A stretch of 64,000 bases of DNA, taken from Curtobacterium sp. HSID17257 (GTDB lineage Bacteria > Actinomycetota > Actinomycetes > Actinomycetales > Microbacteriaceae). This document shows positions 63,876 to 64,000 of this stretch, piece by piece. The position numbers were made by a program, and so were the translations under genes. Below the pieces are notes generated by a model, which saw only the letters and a list, made by a program, of their open reading frames with translations, did not search any database and was not told where the DNA came from. The stretch covers positions 1-64,000 of the forward strand of contig NZ_RBLU01000001.1 of the NCBI RefSeq assembly GCF_003989515.1. The letters run 5' to 3'. Each line of letters begins with the position of its first letter. Within the stretch, counting starts at the first letter, position 1.

Positions 63876-64000
63876 GGGAGGACTCCTGGTGGTGGTCGGC
63901 GGAAGTGGACGAGGAAGAGGACGCGGACGTGGACGTGGACGTGGCCGTCGACGGCATCGGCGGGGACGGGGTCGGTGTCGGGGCCGGGGCCGGCGTCGGT
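63868..64000 (-). CDS. C-terminal tail of an upstream gene (partial)
   Basis: A frame entering at the window edge and ending TGA at 63868-63870. It codes for a low-complexity tail: Pro/Thr/Ala-rich (PAPTPTPSPP) then Ser/Thr-rich (STATSTSTSASSSSS) and ending SADHHQESSRA. It overlaps the esterase start by 8 bp. The main body of the protein lies outside, so no function can be given. Confidence 0.5.
   Translation of the reverse strand, partial: PTPAPAPTPTPSPPMPSTATSTSTSASSSSSTSADHHQESSRA

Overview
This is high-GC DNA, visibly around 70% G+C and with strongly GC3-biased genes. It holds the replication-origin region of an actinomycete chromosome. The gene order rpsF-ssb-rpsR-rplI / cca / DUF6049-murJ / trxB-trxA / ddl / parBA-rsmG-jag-yidC-yidD-rnpA-rpmH / dnaA-dnaN-gnd-recF-dciA-gyrB-gyrA / tRNA-Ile, tRNA-Ala / ppiA / crgA-trpG / pknB-pknA-pbpA-rodA-pstP-fhaB-fhaA matches the oriC neighbourhood of Mycobacterium and other Actinobacteria. 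The simplified gene set and protein style point to the family Microbacteriaceae. Curtobacterium is my best guess, but I cannot confirm it without a search.

Layout. (1) 1-6.7 kb, minus strand: a type VII secretion (ESX-like) accessory locus. It has three unknown genes chained by start/stop overlaps, preceded by two tandem three-gene modules. Each module is a WXG100 protein, a small helical partner and a large protein with two hydrophobic segments. The two WXG100 genes differ by a single synonymous base, while their neighbours have diverged. (2) 6.9-10.3 kb, minus: the rpsF-ssb-rpsR-rplI operon and the CCA-adding enzyme. (3) 10.4-18.7 kb, plus: one continuous reading frame joining a DUF6049 secreted protein to MurJ, a 15-bp tandem repeat, thioredoxin reductase and thioredoxin, an aminotransferase and D-Ala-D-Ala ligase. 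(4) 18.7-25.2 kb: a DUF218 gene, a cluster of four parS sites, and the minus-strand parA-parB, rsmG, jag, yidC, yidD, rnpA and rpmH genes. (5) 25.2-36.9 kb, plus: dnaA, oriC, dnaN, gnd, recF, dciA, gyrB, gyrA and a DUF3566 membrane protein. (6) 37-40.4 kb: two tRNAs, a cyclophilin, a rhomboid protease, a second dense cluster of DnaA boxes, and crgA. (7) 40.5-50.6 kb: trpG/pabA and the Ser/Thr kinase, PASTA and peptidoglycan-elongation operon, whose junctions are almost all 4-bp start/stop overlaps. (8) 50.7-64 kb: tRNA-Leu and then an accessory region. It holds a YdcF protein, a NarL-type two-component system, manganese catalase, an Hsp20 with both HAIR-like and CIRCE-like operators, a MarR/phenolic acid decarboxylase/esterase cassette, an aldo-keto reductase, MarR and TetR regulators, a GH20 hexosaminidase and an HSL-family esterase.

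How the parts connect. DnaA, DnaN, RecF, DciA and gyrase handle initiation and early replication at oriC. ParA and ParB act on the nearby parS cluster to segregate the origin. MurJ, Ddl, RodA, PbpA and CrgA, with PknA, PknB, PstP, FhaA and FhaB, form the cell-wall growth and division control set. The accessory end looks suited to a plant- or soil-associated life: peroxide defence, heat/stress chaperone, hydroxycinnamate detoxification and chitin-sugar hydrolysis (inference).

No rRNA genes, CRISPR arrays, insertion sequences or prophage were seen.
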